A DNA stretch of 64,000 bases from Myxococcales bacterium (GCA_013360285.1 JABWCM010000004.1:1-64000), one strand, 5' to 3'. Positions 17,684 to 27,003 are shown, counted from the stretch's first letter. The notes: generated from the sequence alone by a model not told the origin. Numbers and translations: made by a program.

Positions 17684-19279
17684 TTAGACCCGGGCTCGAA
17701 TACGTCGCAGGGCCACAAACGCGACAATGGCGCCAAACCATAACGGAAGTGAGCTGGACGGGCTCGATGTTGCCGACCGACAACCGGTATCATCTTTGTT
17801 GTCATTGGTGTCGTCGTTGCCTGAGCTGATTGGCGAAACACCTCCTTTGCTGTCGTCCGAGCCGGTTGTGTCACCGTCACCGCCGCTTGTGTCGTTCTCA
17901 CCTTCGTTTCCCGACGATGGACACGCCTCGGCGCTTACGCATCCCATTTCCGGGTCCCACAATGGAGCGCTTTCGGGACATTTACATGTCGGACCACAAC
18001 CCGCTGCGGCACACTGGCTTGTGTCGGGCGCCGGGTTGGTGCAGGTCGGAGTTCCGCAGGCGTCACCACATTCGTGCCATTCGCCACCGGTTGTTTTACA
18101 CAACGTGATGTTGGCCGGCTCTTCGGTCTCACATCCATCTTCTTCGTCCACAAGACCATCGCAGTCGTTGTCGACCAGGTCACACTTTTCGGTCGCTCCG
18201 GGGTGAATCATGGGGTCTGTGTCGTTGCAGTCGTCGGTATCGGCGGTGTAGCCGTCTCCGTCTTGATCGTCTCCTTCCGCCGGGCATTGGTCTTCAGAAA
18301 TACACCCCTTGATGGTGTCCCATAGTGGTTTCTCGACTGGACAGGCGCACGCAGACAGGCACGCTATCTTATCAGATGTGTTGGCGTTCTTGTTTTGACA
18401 GGTCGGGACCTCCAAGACGTCGCCGCACTCCTTCCACTCGCCGCCGGTGTCGTTACAAAGGGTGATCTCCGACGATTCACAACCGTCGTCAACCAGTCCA
18501 TTGCAGTTGTTGTCGATTCCGTCGCATTCTTCAGCAGCAAATGGGTGAATTGCGACATTGTTGTCATCACAATCTCCTTGTGCAACCGTAAAACCATCCA
18601 AATCGTTGTCAATCGGTGGAGGATTGGAACTATTGCATTCATCTTCAGAGATACATCCTTTTTCTGTGTCCCATAACGGTGTCCCTTTGGGGCAAAGGCA
18701 CATCGGCATACACAGGGCATCACACTCCACCAGTTGCGCGGATTCGCACGTGGCCGGGTAGCAGTAGGTACTGCACTCAGTCCAAGTACCGCTACTTTGA
18801 GCACAGAGTTCTTTCTCCGCAGCCCATCCGCTGCAAGCGCCGTCGTCGATCAGCCCATTGCAGTCGTTGTCGGTGCCGTCGTCACAGGTTTCGGTGGCCG
18901 CGGGAGAAATAGAGGAGTCGTTGTCATCACAATCCCCATCGGCGGCCGTGTAACCATCGCCGTCACCGTCACCCACCATCGTGGCGCAAACATCGTGGGG
19001 TACGCAGCCCTGGGCGGTGTCCCAAAGGGGCGAAGCAGCGGGACACTCACATAAGGTGACGCAGACCGCTGGGCAGATCGGCCCAGGTTGGGGATTGGCA
19101 CAAGTGGCCGGTCCGCAGCCGCTTCCACAGTTGTTCCACGTACCGCCGGTATTTTTACAAAGAAGATCCGGAGGCATTGGGTCGGCAAATGGTTTGGCGG
19201 TGGCGGTCATCGCAAAAAGAATGAGTGCTGCGAACAATGTCGAAAATGTTACTCTGTGTGTAATATGTCTACAATTCAC
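17684..19279 (-). CDS. Secreted Cys-rich protein with MopE-like repeats and MYXO-CTERM-like anchor
   Basis: A 531-residue surface protein. GTG start after CAGGAGTCCAAA; signal peptide with core FSTLFAALILFAMTATA. It alternates two modules about four times. One is a Cys module (TGGEWKECG...PTC...CP..PLWD...GC). The other is a calcium-binding-like MopE repeat (DGDGYTAADGDCDDNDSSI, then ETCDDGTDNDCNGLIDDG). After a Ser/Asp-rich linker it ends in GCRS...LPLWFGAIVAFVALRRIRARV, i.e. a Cys, one hydrophobic helix and an Arg-rich tail. That is the layout of MYXO-CTERM tails processed by a rhomboid/exosortase-like protease in Myxococcota. No enzymatic motif is visible; metal binding at the surface is the likely role. 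Confidence 0.85.
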   Translation of the reverse strand: MNCRHITHRVTFSTLFAALILFAMTATAKPFADPMPPDLLCKNTGGTWNNCGSGCGPATCANPQPGPICPAVCVTLCECPAASPLWDTAQGCVPHDVCATMVGDGDGDGYTAADGDCDDNDSSISPAATETCDDGTDNDCNGLIDDGACSGWAAEKELCAQSSGTWTECSTYCYPATCESAQLVECDALCMPMCLCPKGTPLWDTEKGCISEDECNSSNPPPIDNDLDGFTVAQGDCDDNNVAIHPFAAEECDGIDNNCNGLVDDGCESSEITLCNDTGGEWKECGDVLEVPTCQNKNANTSDKIACLSACACPVEKPLWDTIKGCISEDQCPAEGDDQDGDGYTADTDDCNDTDPMIHPGATEKCDLVDNDCDGLVDEEDGCETEEPANITLCKTTGGEWHECGDACGTPTCTNPAPDTSQCAAAGCGPTCKCPESAPLWDPEMGCVSAEACPSSGNEGENDTSGGDGDTTGSDDSKGGVSPISSGNDDTNDNKDDTGCRSATSSPSSSLPLWFGAIVAFVALRRIRARV

Positions 19280-19645
19280 TTTGGACTCCTGACGGCGGTG
19301 ACTGAATCATTAGGCAAGAAAACGTGGGTTTTCATTGCACCTACCAAAGAGTAAGCAATCCTTGTGCCAGGGTCGGGGGTGGTTGTCGATAGTTGAATTA
19401 GGAATCGGGAAAATGACCTGTTAGAGTGTGTTTGGGTAAAAATTGCCGGTGAGCAAGGCGGTGCCGTCGCGAGCCGGTCTTGACGATCGAGGTCCACCGG
19501 GGGCGTACCCACAGCCACGTCGAGGACGGGCCGACCAATGCAAAATCGGCGTAGTAGGCCAGTGACTCGCGTAACGTAATTTTTTACCCAAACACCCTCT
19601 CAGCGTTGTGATACATGCCGCCCTGTTGCGCGTCGGCAAGGAGTG
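19280..19645. other. Divergent intergenic region holding an R3 element
   Basis: Besides the R3 element it must hold the promoters of the left surface-protein gene and the small membrane-protein gene to the right. No confident promoter motif is seen. Confidence 0.45.
19423..19600 (-). repeat. R3 palindromic element, degenerate, reverse orientation
   Basis: The termini are AGAGTGTGTTTGGGTAAAAA and TTTTTTACCCAAACACCCTCT, an inverted repeat. The reverse complement matches the copy at 51436 through the GTTACGCGAGTCACTGGCCT region and the GGTCGGCCCGTCCTCG region. The apical GCGTACC / GGTACGC stem is decayed here. Confidence 0.8.
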
Positions 19646-19792
19646 ATGATGGACAGCTATTTTTGGTTGGTCGGCGTTGTGTTGTTTATTTCGGTAACGT
19701 TGGTGGGAGTGGCGTGGTCCGCCTGGTGGATACAACGTAAACGGCAAGCGAAACAATTTAGGGATTTGGAGCGGGACGTGGATTCGAAGTAA
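19646..19792 (+). CDS. Small single-helix membrane protein (48 residues)
   Basis: A short gene with an ideal ribosome-binding site (AAGGAG six bases before ATGATG). The product is MMDSY, then one hydrophobic helix (FWLVGVVLFISVTLVGVAW), then a basic tail (WWIQRKRQAKQF) and an acidic end. It ends 39 bp before the photolyase start on the same strand, so the two may be co-transcribed. No family is recognised; a membrane anchor or assembly peptide is possible. Confidence 0.65.
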   Translation: MMDSYFWLVGVVLFISVTLVGVAWSAWWIQRKRQAKQFRDLERDVDSK

Positions 19793-19831
19793 CTTTGTGT
19801 TGTTGGAACCGTTCCGGAAAGGTTGAAATCA

Positions 19832-21217
19832 ATGTCTTTTCGTTGTGCTTTGGTATTGTTTCGCCGGGATCTGCGGCTTGAAGACAACGTTGCGTTGTTG
19901 CGAGCGGTAGAAAAGAGCGCCACGGTGATTCCTGCGTTTGTGTTCGATCCGCGCCAGACCACCCCCCATGCTTATTTTAGCGTGCCGGGGTTTCAATTTA
20001 TGGTGGAGTCCTTGGTGGACTTGGATCGTGAACTGGTGCGGTGGGGTACACGTTTGCGGTTGTTTGTGGGTGAGGCCGATCAAGTGGTGGGGCGGCTCAT
20101 TTCCGAATCAGGAGTTGATGCTGTCTTTGTCAATGAGGACTACACGCCGTTCAGCGTGGTGCGGGACGACACGATTCGTCGTGTTTGTATCAGTCGAGGT
20201 ACTGCTTTTTTGCCCCATTGCGGCCTGGTGCTTCATCGGCCGGGCGCCGTGATGACGCAACAAGGCCAGCCATTTAAGGTATATACTCCCTTTGCAAATG
20301 CAGCACGTAAGTTGGGCGTAGGTCCCTCCGAAAGCTTTCGCGGTGCACGATTTTATTCCAAACCCATCGGGTTTGAGGAGCCCGACGGTTTCTTGGAACG
20401 CGTCTTAACTTACCGGTCGGAGACCCTTGCTCATCGTGGTGGACGGTCCGAGGCGTTGCGTAAGTTGAGTCGTGTTTCTTCGTTGACCGACTACGCTGAA
20501 CAACGAGACCTGTTGGCACTTGATGGAACGTCAAACCTGTCTCCCTACCTTAAGTTTGGATGTTGTTCACCTCGGGAGGTGTTTCAAACCACGATTGCGG
20601 CTCACGGGCCCGAGCACGGCTTGATCCGGGAAATATACTGGCGGGAATTTTTTACACACCTGGCGTGGCATTTTCCCCATGTTTTCCGGGGGGCGTTTCA
20701 TTCCAATCTCGACAGGGTGCAATGGGACGACGATCCCGAAAAATTGCGGCGCTGGCAAACTGGGTGCACCGGGTTTCCGATAGTCGATGCGGCAATGCGG
20801 CAGCTTGTGGAAACGGGGACAATGCACAATCGCGCACGAATGGTGGTGGCGTCGTTTTTGACCAAAGATCTGCATATCCACTGGCAAGAAGGGGAAAAAT
20901 GGTTTGCTCGGCACCTGCTTGATTACGATCCCTGTGTCAACAACGGCAATTGGCAGTGGGCTGCGTCGACCGGTGCAGACGCGCAGCCGTATTTTCGAAT
21001 ATTCAACCCGTGGCTTCAGCAGCAAAAATTTGATCCGGATGCGCAGTATATCCGGCGTTGGCTACCCCAATTACGGCGACTTCCTCCAAAGACTGTCCAC
21101 ACGCTACACCAACGCCGGCCGACCGCCTTGGATTATCCACCACCGATGGTCGATCATGGGCGCGAATCGGCGGATGCGAAAGCACGGTTTGGAGCAGCGA
21201 GTTCCTGGCGTGGTTGA
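19832..21217 (+). CDS. phrB: Deoxyribodipyrimidine photolyase
   Basis: A 461-residue light-driven DNA repair enzyme that splits cyclobutane pyrimidine dimers. The N-terminal alpha/beta domain (LVLFRRDLRLEDNVALLRA) binds the antenna chromophore. The C-terminal helical FAD domain has EIYWREFFTHLAWHFP, WQTGCTGFPIVDAAMRQL, GTMHNRARMVVASFL and NNGNWQWAASTGADAQPYFR, all hallmarks of class I photolyases. Length is typical. I prefer the ATG after GGAAAGG; a TTG three codons upstream also fits. The 48-residue membrane protein gene lies just upstream. Confidence 0.95.
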   Translation: MSFRCALVLFRRDLRLEDNVALLRAVEKSATVIPAFVFDPRQTTPHAYFSVPGFQFMVESLVDLDRELVRWGTRLRLFVGEADQVVGRLISESGVDAVFVNEDYTPFSVVRDDTIRRVCISRGTAFLPHCGLVLHRPGAVMTQQGQPFKVYTPFANAARKLGVGPSESFRGARFYSKPIGFEEPDGFLERVLTYRSETLAHRGGRSEALRKLSRVSSLTDYAEQRDLLALDGTSNLSPYLKFGCCSPREVFQTTIAAHGPEHGLIREIYWREFFTHLAWHFPHVFRGAFHSNLDRVQWDDDPEKLRRWQTGCTGFPIVDAAMRQLVETGTMHNRARMVVASFLTKDLHIHWQEGEKWFARHLLDYDPCVNNGNWQWAASTGADAQPYFRIFNPWLQQQKFDPDAQYIRRWLPQLRRLPPKTVHTLHQRRPTALDYPPPMVDHGRESADAKARFGAASSWRG

Positions 21218-21236
21218 GGATGTCCGACAACGTAAT

Positions 21237-21716
21237 TTAAAAACGTGAGTCGTGCGGTACACACACTTTTTGTGTTTCGCCGTGCAAAAGGATCTGCGCA
21301 CACTGAAAGCCATCAGGGCATTGGGTCTTGCAGGGTATTGTGCATACTCCGCCGAATTGTTGGGGAAGGCAAAGGCCTGTAAAACATCCCTCTGCATGTC
21401 TGCACTCGCATGACAGGTCCATACAGGCTCCTGGTGGTGCGGCATCGGCGGCACTGATGTCAGTCACAGCGTCAGGTTTTTCGATCAAACCGTCCGATGT
21501 ATCGTCGTCGCTGTTGTTGCCACCTGGGATACAGAGCACCACCGTGTCTTCCCCTTCAATGCTTTGACACACCGTGTTGGGTGGGCAAACCGAACACCCG
21601 ACCGCCGGACTCACTTGTTTTGCCTCCGATGTGTCCTCGGGCGCCGGGCATCCGCCACCCGGACAAATCAAAAATAGGAGCAAGAAAATCCGCACAGAAG
21701 CTGTCAAATTTTTCAT
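21237..21716 (-). CDS. Cys-rich lipoprotein
   Basis: A 159-residue protein with a signal peptide (SVRIFLLLFLICPGGGC) and a likely, slightly unusual lipobox GGGC. The mature part has two Cys clusters (VGCSVCPPNTVCQS, and CMDLSCECRHAEGCFTGLCLP..CTIPCKTQCPDGFQCAQI) separated by an Asn/Asp-rich linker. The second cluster resembles the short Cys modules found in many Myxococcota lipoproteins. It is convergent with the photolyase (19 bp between stops). The function is unknown. Confidence 0.7.
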   Translation of the reverse strand: MKNLTASVRIFLLLFLICPGGGCPAPEDTSEAKQVSPAVGCSVCPPNTVCQSIEGEDTVVLCIPGGNNSDDDTSDGLIEKPDAVTDISAADAAPPGACMDLSCECRHAEGCFTGLCLPQQFGGVCTIPCKTQCPDGFQCAQILLHGETQKVCVPHDSRF

Positions 21717-22152
21717 TTTGTTGGAGTTATTCCGCCATTTGTGCGTTGTGAGAAGACGTTAACTTAATGTCGTTTGCTGCAATGTTTTGTCGGTTCACTG
21801 AAAGAGCACTGACTTCCGAGCAAGAATCATAGCAAATACAGTGCAGTGCATGTCAATGATTCGATCTGATACTAAGATAAGTTTGGGCGACATCACTCGG
21901 TCGTTATATGTCAACCGCATTTTTTCGTGGATGTGATGTTTGGTTGACCTGTAAGGTTTCGGTGAATATGCTACGCCGCACTTCGGATACGTCGCAGAAA
22001 GACGCACGAAGTGTGTACCTTTGCCCACAACCTCTGAGCGCTGCGGCGCGTCAGCCAAGATATGCAACAGGCTCCACGTGGACGGGCGATCCGGTTTTAG
22101 GAAAAGGACCTGCCGTGGACTACAATGAAATGAGATTCGAATAGGAGGTTCC
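21717..22152. other. Divergent intergenic region, no gene seen
   Basis: AT-richer than its surroundings, between two divergent lipoprotein genes. The right gene has a clear ribosome-binding site (TAGGAGGTTCC). I see no hairpin, repeat or coding frame of substance. Confidence 0.45.
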
Positions 22153-23898
22153 ATGCTTCGTTTCCGCGTTTTCGCTCTGAGCATGGCCGCTCGGAATATG
22201 GCTTTTCTGAGCGTTATATTGATGGCTGCTCTGGCCCTGGTCGGGTGTGACTCCGACGACAACGGAGATGACAAGGACGCTTCGGGTAACGGCACCAACA
22301 CCGACGTCGTCATTGTGAAAGTAGAGTGCAATTCGAATGAGGACTGCTACGCTACCAAGGCTGCTCCTGAGGTATGTTACCGGTACGAATGTGCGGCGAA
22401 CAAGTGCGAAACAGTGCCCGAGATAGCCGACGTACCCTGTGAAACGTCCGCTTCCGTTGGTGTGTGCGAAGTTTCGGCTTGCAACGGTGACGGTGCGTGT
22501 GAAGTGCGGGCGGCGTTTGATGGTCAGGCGTGTGGTCCGTCTTATGACTGTGGTGGCGATTTTTGTCAGGACGGTAAGTGTGTCCCCATGGGTGGGTGCG
22601 ACGATGGCAACGCCTGTACGCAGGACGAATGCACCAATGGTGTATGCGCCCACAACCCGTCCAGTGGTGTCTGCGACGACGGCAACTCGTGTACAGAAGA
22701 CGACACATGCGACGGCGGAGAATGCGTAGGAACGACGGTTTTGGGATGCGAATGTGAAGAGGATGCCGATTGCCCCGACAATGCCGACAAATGTGATGGG
22801 AAAACAGCTTGTATAAACAAAAAGTGCGCAATTGTTGCCGATTCAGTCGTCGACTGTGCCGCGAATGCACCGGTTTGTTCGACCAGTGGCACGTGTAAAC
22901 CCGCCACCGGCAAGTGTACTTACGGGGTTGCATCTGACGGAACAGCTTGCGATTCCGGGGATGCGTGCCCTGAAGACGATGTGTGTGAAGCCGGCCTTTG
23001 CATGAGCGGTGACAACACGGCCTGCGCCGAAAATTGTGCGGACAATGCGGATAATGACGACGATGGGGATGTCGATTGTGATGATTCCGATTGCGAAGGT
23101 GCTCGGGTTTGTAATCCGGTTGCTGAAGATTGCGATGATGGCGCCGACAATGATGGCGACGGGGATTCGGACTGCGACGACTCGGATTGCAAAGACGCGG
23201 AGAATTGTAAGCCGGTTGCTGTAGAAGTGTGTAACGACAAATCGGATAACGATGGTGATGGCAAAACCGACTGCGATGATACCGACTGTGCCGCCGCCGC
23301 AAATTGTGTGCCGGAAACGAATTGCAACGACAAGGTGGACAACGATGAAGATGGGGATGTCGATTGCGATGATACCGACTGTGCGGCTGCAGAAGCGTGT
23401 AAACCCGTAGCGGTCGAAGATTGTGATGACGGTAAAGATAATGATAACGATGGTAAGATAGACTGCTCGGATCTCCAATGTGCAAACGACGCAGCCTGTA
23501 AGAATGGTGCGGCGTGCCCGGCGGCGTCCCAAGCGCTGGAGTGTGGCAAAGAGATCACCCAGGACTTGGCGTTACCGGCCGGTACATCCGACGTGATCAA
23601 TTCATACGGCGTGTGCTCCGACCTGTCCTATACCGGCAACGAGGCAGCCTTTACATTTGCATCCCCCGGGCCTGGATATACCGTCACTATTAATTCGGGA
23701 AATACCGATTTACACGTGTTTGTGATCGGAGCCGAAGGAAGTTGTGATGTGGCGGAGTGTAAAGCAGGTGGAAGTTCGCAAAAAACGTTCGTTACGGGTC
23801 CTGGAGACACGAAAGGCAACGAGTTCTTGGTAATCGTCGACGGCCCGAACGGCAAAACCGGGATGTTTTCGATAACAGCGACCTGTTTCCAGAACTAA
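22153..23898 (+). CDS. Cys-rich lipoprotein with MopE-like repeats and C-terminal PPC-like domain
   Basis: A 581-residue lipoprotein: a signal peptide with lipobox LVGC, then an Asp-rich linker (DSDDNGDDKDASG). Residues about 55-290 carry modules such as CDDGNACTQDECTNGVC. Residues about 295-450 carry five copies of a calcium-loop-like repeat (NADNDDDGDVDCDDSDC, NDGDGDSDCDDSDC and so on). The last 125 residues (CGKEITQDLALPAG ... FLVIVDGPNGKTGMFSITATC) form a pre-peptidase C-terminal-like beta domain. The same domain is repeated six times in the 1198-residue protein at 45367. A strong Shine-Dalgarno (AGGAGG) precedes the ATG. Likely role: calcium-dependent surface binding or structure. Confidence 0.82.
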   Translation: MLRFRVFALSMAARNMAFLSVILMAALALVGCDSDDNGDDKDASGNGTNTDVVIVKVECNSNEDCYATKAAPEVCYRYECAANKCETVPEIADVPCETSASVGVCEVSACNGDGACEVRAAFDGQACGPSYDCGGDFCQDGKCVPMGGCDDGNACTQDECTNGVCAHNPSSGVCDDGNSCTEDDTCDGGECVGTTVLGCECEEDADCPDNADKCDGKTACINKKCAIVADSVVDCAANAPVCSTSGTCKPATGKCTYGVASDGTACDSGDACPEDDVCEAGLCMSGDNTACAENCADNADNDDDGDVDCDDSDCEGARVCNPVAEDCDDGADNDGDGDSDCDDSDCKDAENCKPVAVEVCNDKSDNDGDGKTDCDDTDCAAAANCVPETNCNDKVDNDEDGDVDCDDTDCAAAEACKPVAVEDCDDGKDNDNDGKIDCSDLQCANDAACKNGAACPAASQALECGKEITQDLALPAGTSDVINSYGVCSDLSYTGNEAAFTFASPGPGYTVTINSGNTDLHVFVIGAEGSCDVAECKAGGSSQKTFVTGPGDTKGNEFLVIVDGPNGKTGMFSITATCFQN

Positions 23899-24053
23899 GC
23901 TGTGCCCGCCCGCTAGCGCCTCGCATCTTAACTTACTAACTCGCAATCCTTCCAGCTTGAGGCTGCGCGCACCCGCGGATGGCACTCGGCTCCGGCTCTG
24001 GTGAGAAACGGCGGCTACACTCAGTCGTCTTTACGTAAAATTGGGAGACTTCC

Positions 24054-24932
24054 GTGGTTGCACCTGTTGTAGCGGCAACTGTCATTATTTTGCGGCCTGA
24101 TGCGGCGGCTCGTGGTGAGACATTTCGGGTGTTTCTGGTACGGCGGCATCATCGAAGCGGCTTTATGGCCAATGCCTATGTGTTTCCTGGTGGCAAAGTG
24201 GATCCTGCCGACTCGGAGCAACGTTGGGCACCGTTTGTTTTTGGACTGACTGAAAAGAATTCATACGACACATTGTACGGGGCACCAGACCCGGCGGCGA
24301 TATGTGTTGCGGCGTTGCGGGAAACACTGGAGGAAGCCAATGTTTTTCTGGCGACCGACAGCACCGGGGATGACTTACCGGTACACGATGACATGATGTG
24401 GAAACGTGTGCGGATGTTTCGCGAAAACCCGACGCCGGATGGTTTTTTTGAGCTGGTTTCTGAATTTGATTTGAGGCTAAGGTTTGATTGGATGGCAGTG
24501 TGGGATCATTGGGTGACGCCGGTTATCGAGCCGAAACGTTTCGATACTCATTTCTTTGTGGCCGCCTTACCTCACGGTCAAGAGCCGATACACGACGCGC
24601 GGGAAACGACGGACAGCGTTTGGTTGTCGCCGACAGAAGCGCTGGAGCATTACTATACGAATAAGTTGGATCTGGCTCCGCCGACCATCGCCGTGATGGT
24701 TGATTTGCAGCAATATAAAACCGTGGGGGAAGTGTTCGCTCAAGCGCGGCTTCGCGGTCCTTGTTCACCGGTATTGCCGGTGGCCATTTGGCAGAACAAT
24801 GAGCTGGTGTTGGTGTTGCCTGGGGACGTGGATTATCCGGAAAGCCCGGGTACGGAGTACAAACGGGCGGTTCTGCGCGGTGGGCGATTTTATCTTATCC
24901 GCTCTGCTCCTGATATCTCCCCAACGCAATGA
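24054..24932 (+). CDS. NUDIX hydrolase
   Basis: A 292-residue pyrophosphohydrolase-family protein; GTG start after GGGAG. The NUDIX motif is split by an insertion: GGKVDPADSE near residue 42, then AALRETLEEANV near residue 85. This is the arrangement of the NUDT7/NUDT19-like branch, often acting on CoA or acyl-CoA compounds; the substrate here is inferred at best. The last 38 bp overlap, tail to tail, the gene on the other strand. Confidence 0.85.
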   Translation: MVAPVVAATVIILRPDAAARGETFRVFLVRRHHRSGFMANAYVFPGGKVDPADSEQRWAPFVFGLTEKNSYDTLYGAPDPAAICVAALRETLEEANVFLATDSTGDDLPVHDDMMWKRVRMFRENPTPDGFFELVSEFDLRLRFDWMAVWDHWVTPVIEPKRFDTHFFVAALPHGQEPIHDARETTDSVWLSPTEALEHYYTNKLDLAPPTIAVMVDLQQYKTVGEVFAQARLRGPCSPVLPVAIWQNNELVLVLPGDVDYPESPGTEYKRAVLRGGRFYLIRSAPDISPTQ

Positions 24933-25251
24933 TGTATTTCAACGTGACCTCGCGAGGCAGACCTAGTTTTTTTTCCACTTCTTCGGCGATTTCGGTGACA
25001 GGGCGTTTAGCCTGGCTCATTTCCAGAATAACGGGCGTTGCGTCGATCAATTGTGTTCGCCACGACTCCAGTTCGTTCTCTGTTAAGTTAAGCTCCCGGC
25101 GAATCATACGATGTTTGATCCACATCAAGGTTCCCATAATCAACGCAAGCACACCTAAAACGGCACGCATCGCGTAGAAGTCGAACATAGTCCACACCGC
25201 CATCACGATTGCCACGCCGTACCATAGAATTGCTTGGGCTTTGCTTGACAT
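24895..25251 (-). CDS. Small membrane protein, two helices plus cytoplasmic tail
   Basis: A 118-residue protein. Two adjacent hydrophobic segments (AILWYGVAIVMAVWTMFDFYAM and AVLGVLALIMGTLMW) are followed by a charged helical tail (RRELNLTENELESWRTQLID ... EIAEEVEKKLGLP). The ATG follows CGGAG; a GTG two codons earlier is less likely. The 3' end overlaps the NUDIX gene by 38 bp on the opposite strand. No family is recognised. Confidence 0.65.
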   Translation of the reverse strand: MSSKAQAILWYGVAIVMAVWTMFDFYAMRAVLGVLALIMGTLMWIKHRMIRRELNLTENELESWRTQLIDATPVILEMSQAKRPVTEIAEEVEKKLGLPREVTLKYIIALGRYQEQSG

Positions 25252-25354
25252 GCTCACTCCGTTTTGGTCACCAATCCAAGCTTACCTGGAGGTTGGCTCG
25301 GGTGCAAAACATTCGCATTGAAAACACGAGGCGAGGATGTTGGTGTTTGCGGAG

Positions 25355-26614
25355 TCAGTTGTAGTTTTGTGAGAGCGATTTGTACCGTTGACTTTGATAT
25401 TTGCGTTTGCTGTTGGATTTTTGTGTTGTCCAAAACACGAGTCCACCGGCAAACGAGTCTGCCGAGACCAAATGCCGTGTTAAGGCCACTTGCCCGAGTG
25501 TGCGGGTCGTATTGGTCCAGGGGTTCCACGCTTTCACTCGATTGCCATGGACCAGCACAAACCCGTCTGCATCTCGGCGGACACGCAACGTTTGAAACGC
25601 TCCGGACCGCGCCTTAATCGACCACACACGGCCATCGTGAAACACGACCGCTGTATCGGCATCTGCTGCGACTAAGTTACCATCCGGCGTGTACCAAATC
25701 GAATGTGCACTTTTGACCCATTGAATTCGTTTTCGGGGAGTTTCGCCCCGAACCAGCCATGTATGGGCTTGGGTTGCGTAGGTAAACTCGGAGCCATTTG
25801 GCGCCATTTCGGCGTTCACGACGGGGCCATCGCTAAATTTGCCTAGGGCTGATGGCGGAACGTGGGGTGAGTCGGTGCTCATTTCTAAGATAAGACCCTG
25901 TCCGGTATGGGGTTCTGGTGCGGTAAACATGACAATACGACCGGTATTTGCCGCCGTTGTGATCCGTGTTAGTGGGTGTTCCGGCAGCGCGACATGAGCC
26001 AATGCCGTGCCTTGAAGGTCCACTACGTCGATAACCGATGTTCCATCTGCGGTACGTCGGTCCAACACAGCGATTCCGAAGGCGTTCCACTCAAGCCACA
26101 TCGGGGAATCGTAAGTGGCCAGCTTTTGCGAAAATGGTTTACGAAGCGAAAAAATCCATAGTTCGGAGTTGGCGAGCACTGCCAACCAATTTGAATCTGG
26201 AGAGAATCGAAAATCGCCGAGATTACCGGAAGTGAGGGTTTGCTCATTTCCGGACTCATCCCGCAATCGAAGCAACGTACCTCCGTGGGGCAGCAGGTCG
26301 TTTTCGTCGGGAAGCGGAAGGTGGATTCGCTCTTCCGGCGGAATGACATACACTAGGAACCGAGCATCAGGAGACACTTGGATGGCTCGCTGTGAGTACC
26401 CGGAAGTCGTTGGCAAGATCGGCCCCGATCGCGACACCAGTTGATTTGTTTTTGTGGTGTGAGAAGAAACGACGATTTCGTCGGTATTGGTTTGTATGGG
26501 CGGACCCGCCCAATCAATCCGACCTCAGGCATGCGCGACGCGAGTGGGAAAGGTTAGGGCCAACAGCGGCGTCAGTATCAAGGTGATGAGAATGGTTTGG
26601 TGAATCGTTTTCAT
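25355..26614 (-). CDS. Exported beta-propeller protein with in-frame UGA: candidate selenoprotein
   Basis: Reading through one UGA (codon 30) gives 419 residues. The N-terminus is a signal peptide (MKTIHQTILITLILTPLLAL ... RVAHA) whose AHA cleavage site lies directly before the UGA. The frame then stays open (GRIDWAGPPIQTNTDEIVVS) into a TolB/WD40-like propeller with blade motifs such as AIQVSPDARFLVYVIP, DFRFSPDSNWLAVLA, NAEMAPNGSEFTYATQ and SIWYTPDGNLVAA. A perfect hairpin with a GGUC loop follows the UGA at the same distance as in fdhA, so selenocysteine insertion is a real possibility; it would be the first mature residue. The alternatives are a nonsense mutation or a sequencing error (CGA, GGA or TGG to TGA), making this a pseudogene. 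The start has only a weak ribosome-binding site. An R2/R1 repeat pair lies just upstream. Confidence 0.6.
26497..26527 (-). promoter_or_regulatory. UGA codon with SECIS-like hairpin
   Basis: After the UGA come 12 bases and then UGGGCG-GGUC-CGCCCA, a perfect 6-bp stem with a four-base loop. The GGUC occupies +19 to +22, identical to fdhA in this window and to E. coli fdhF. The bulged U of the E. coli element is absent. Selenocysteine decoding is inferred from this match. Confidence 0.55.
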
Positions 26615-26664
26615 AAAGCCGTGAGACGCACCGAACCAGACGAAGATCTGCTTTTTTGTATAGA

Positions 26665-26829
26665 GAGGGTCAGCGGAAATAGATAAGTGAACCCTGTTCG
26701 GCTAATTTAGGCTGCCTTGTCCAGTCCCGTCCTTGTGGAATATTCCCGATATTCCTCAGTCCGGTCCCGGCCAATTCAGCGCTAAATTAGCTCGACCAGG
26801 GTCACTCCCTTATTTCCGCTGACCCTCAG
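26665..26829 (+). repeat. R2 palindromic element
   Basis: A clean copy: left end GAGGGTCAGCGGAAATAGAT, right end CTTATTTCCGCTGACCCTC (inverted), inner arms GGCTAATTTAGGCTG and CAGCGCTAAATTAGCT, and central hairpin GGAATAT-TCCCG-ATATTCC. An R1 element follows with no gap. Confidence 0.9.
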
Positions 26830-26975
26830 AGAGCCTGTGAAAAAATAGCTGAACGAACTTGGAAGGGTGCTTTTGTCCCCGCTGCCCCCAAAAAACCTGC
26901 GCCATATTCCCGATATGACTCGGTTTTTTTTCGGAAATGGGGGGCAGATTTCCCGTATCCAAGTTCTTCCCCATG
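26830..26975 (+). repeat. R1 palindromic element
   Basis: It begins GTGAAAAAATAGCTGAACGA and contains CATAT-TCCCG-ATATG. It matches the copies at 39264 and 39654 until its right arm decays (CCAAGTTCTTCCCCATG). It sits directly upstream of the alpha/beta hydrolase start. Confidence 0.85.
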
Positions 26976-27003
26976 TGTTTCATAGAGTCCTCAGAGGTCG
27001 GCT

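Noticed and set aside
22352-23600. Long open frames on the minus strand opposite the Cys-rich lipoprotein
   Set aside because: They are antisense to a low-complexity, GAC/TGT-rich gene, which leaves reverse frames open. The products are His/Arg-rich or Ser-rich and have no start signals.
23930-24000. Possible R5-like end (CCAGCTTGAGGCTGCGCGC)
   Set aside because: Only a short match to one arm, and no inverted partner nearby.
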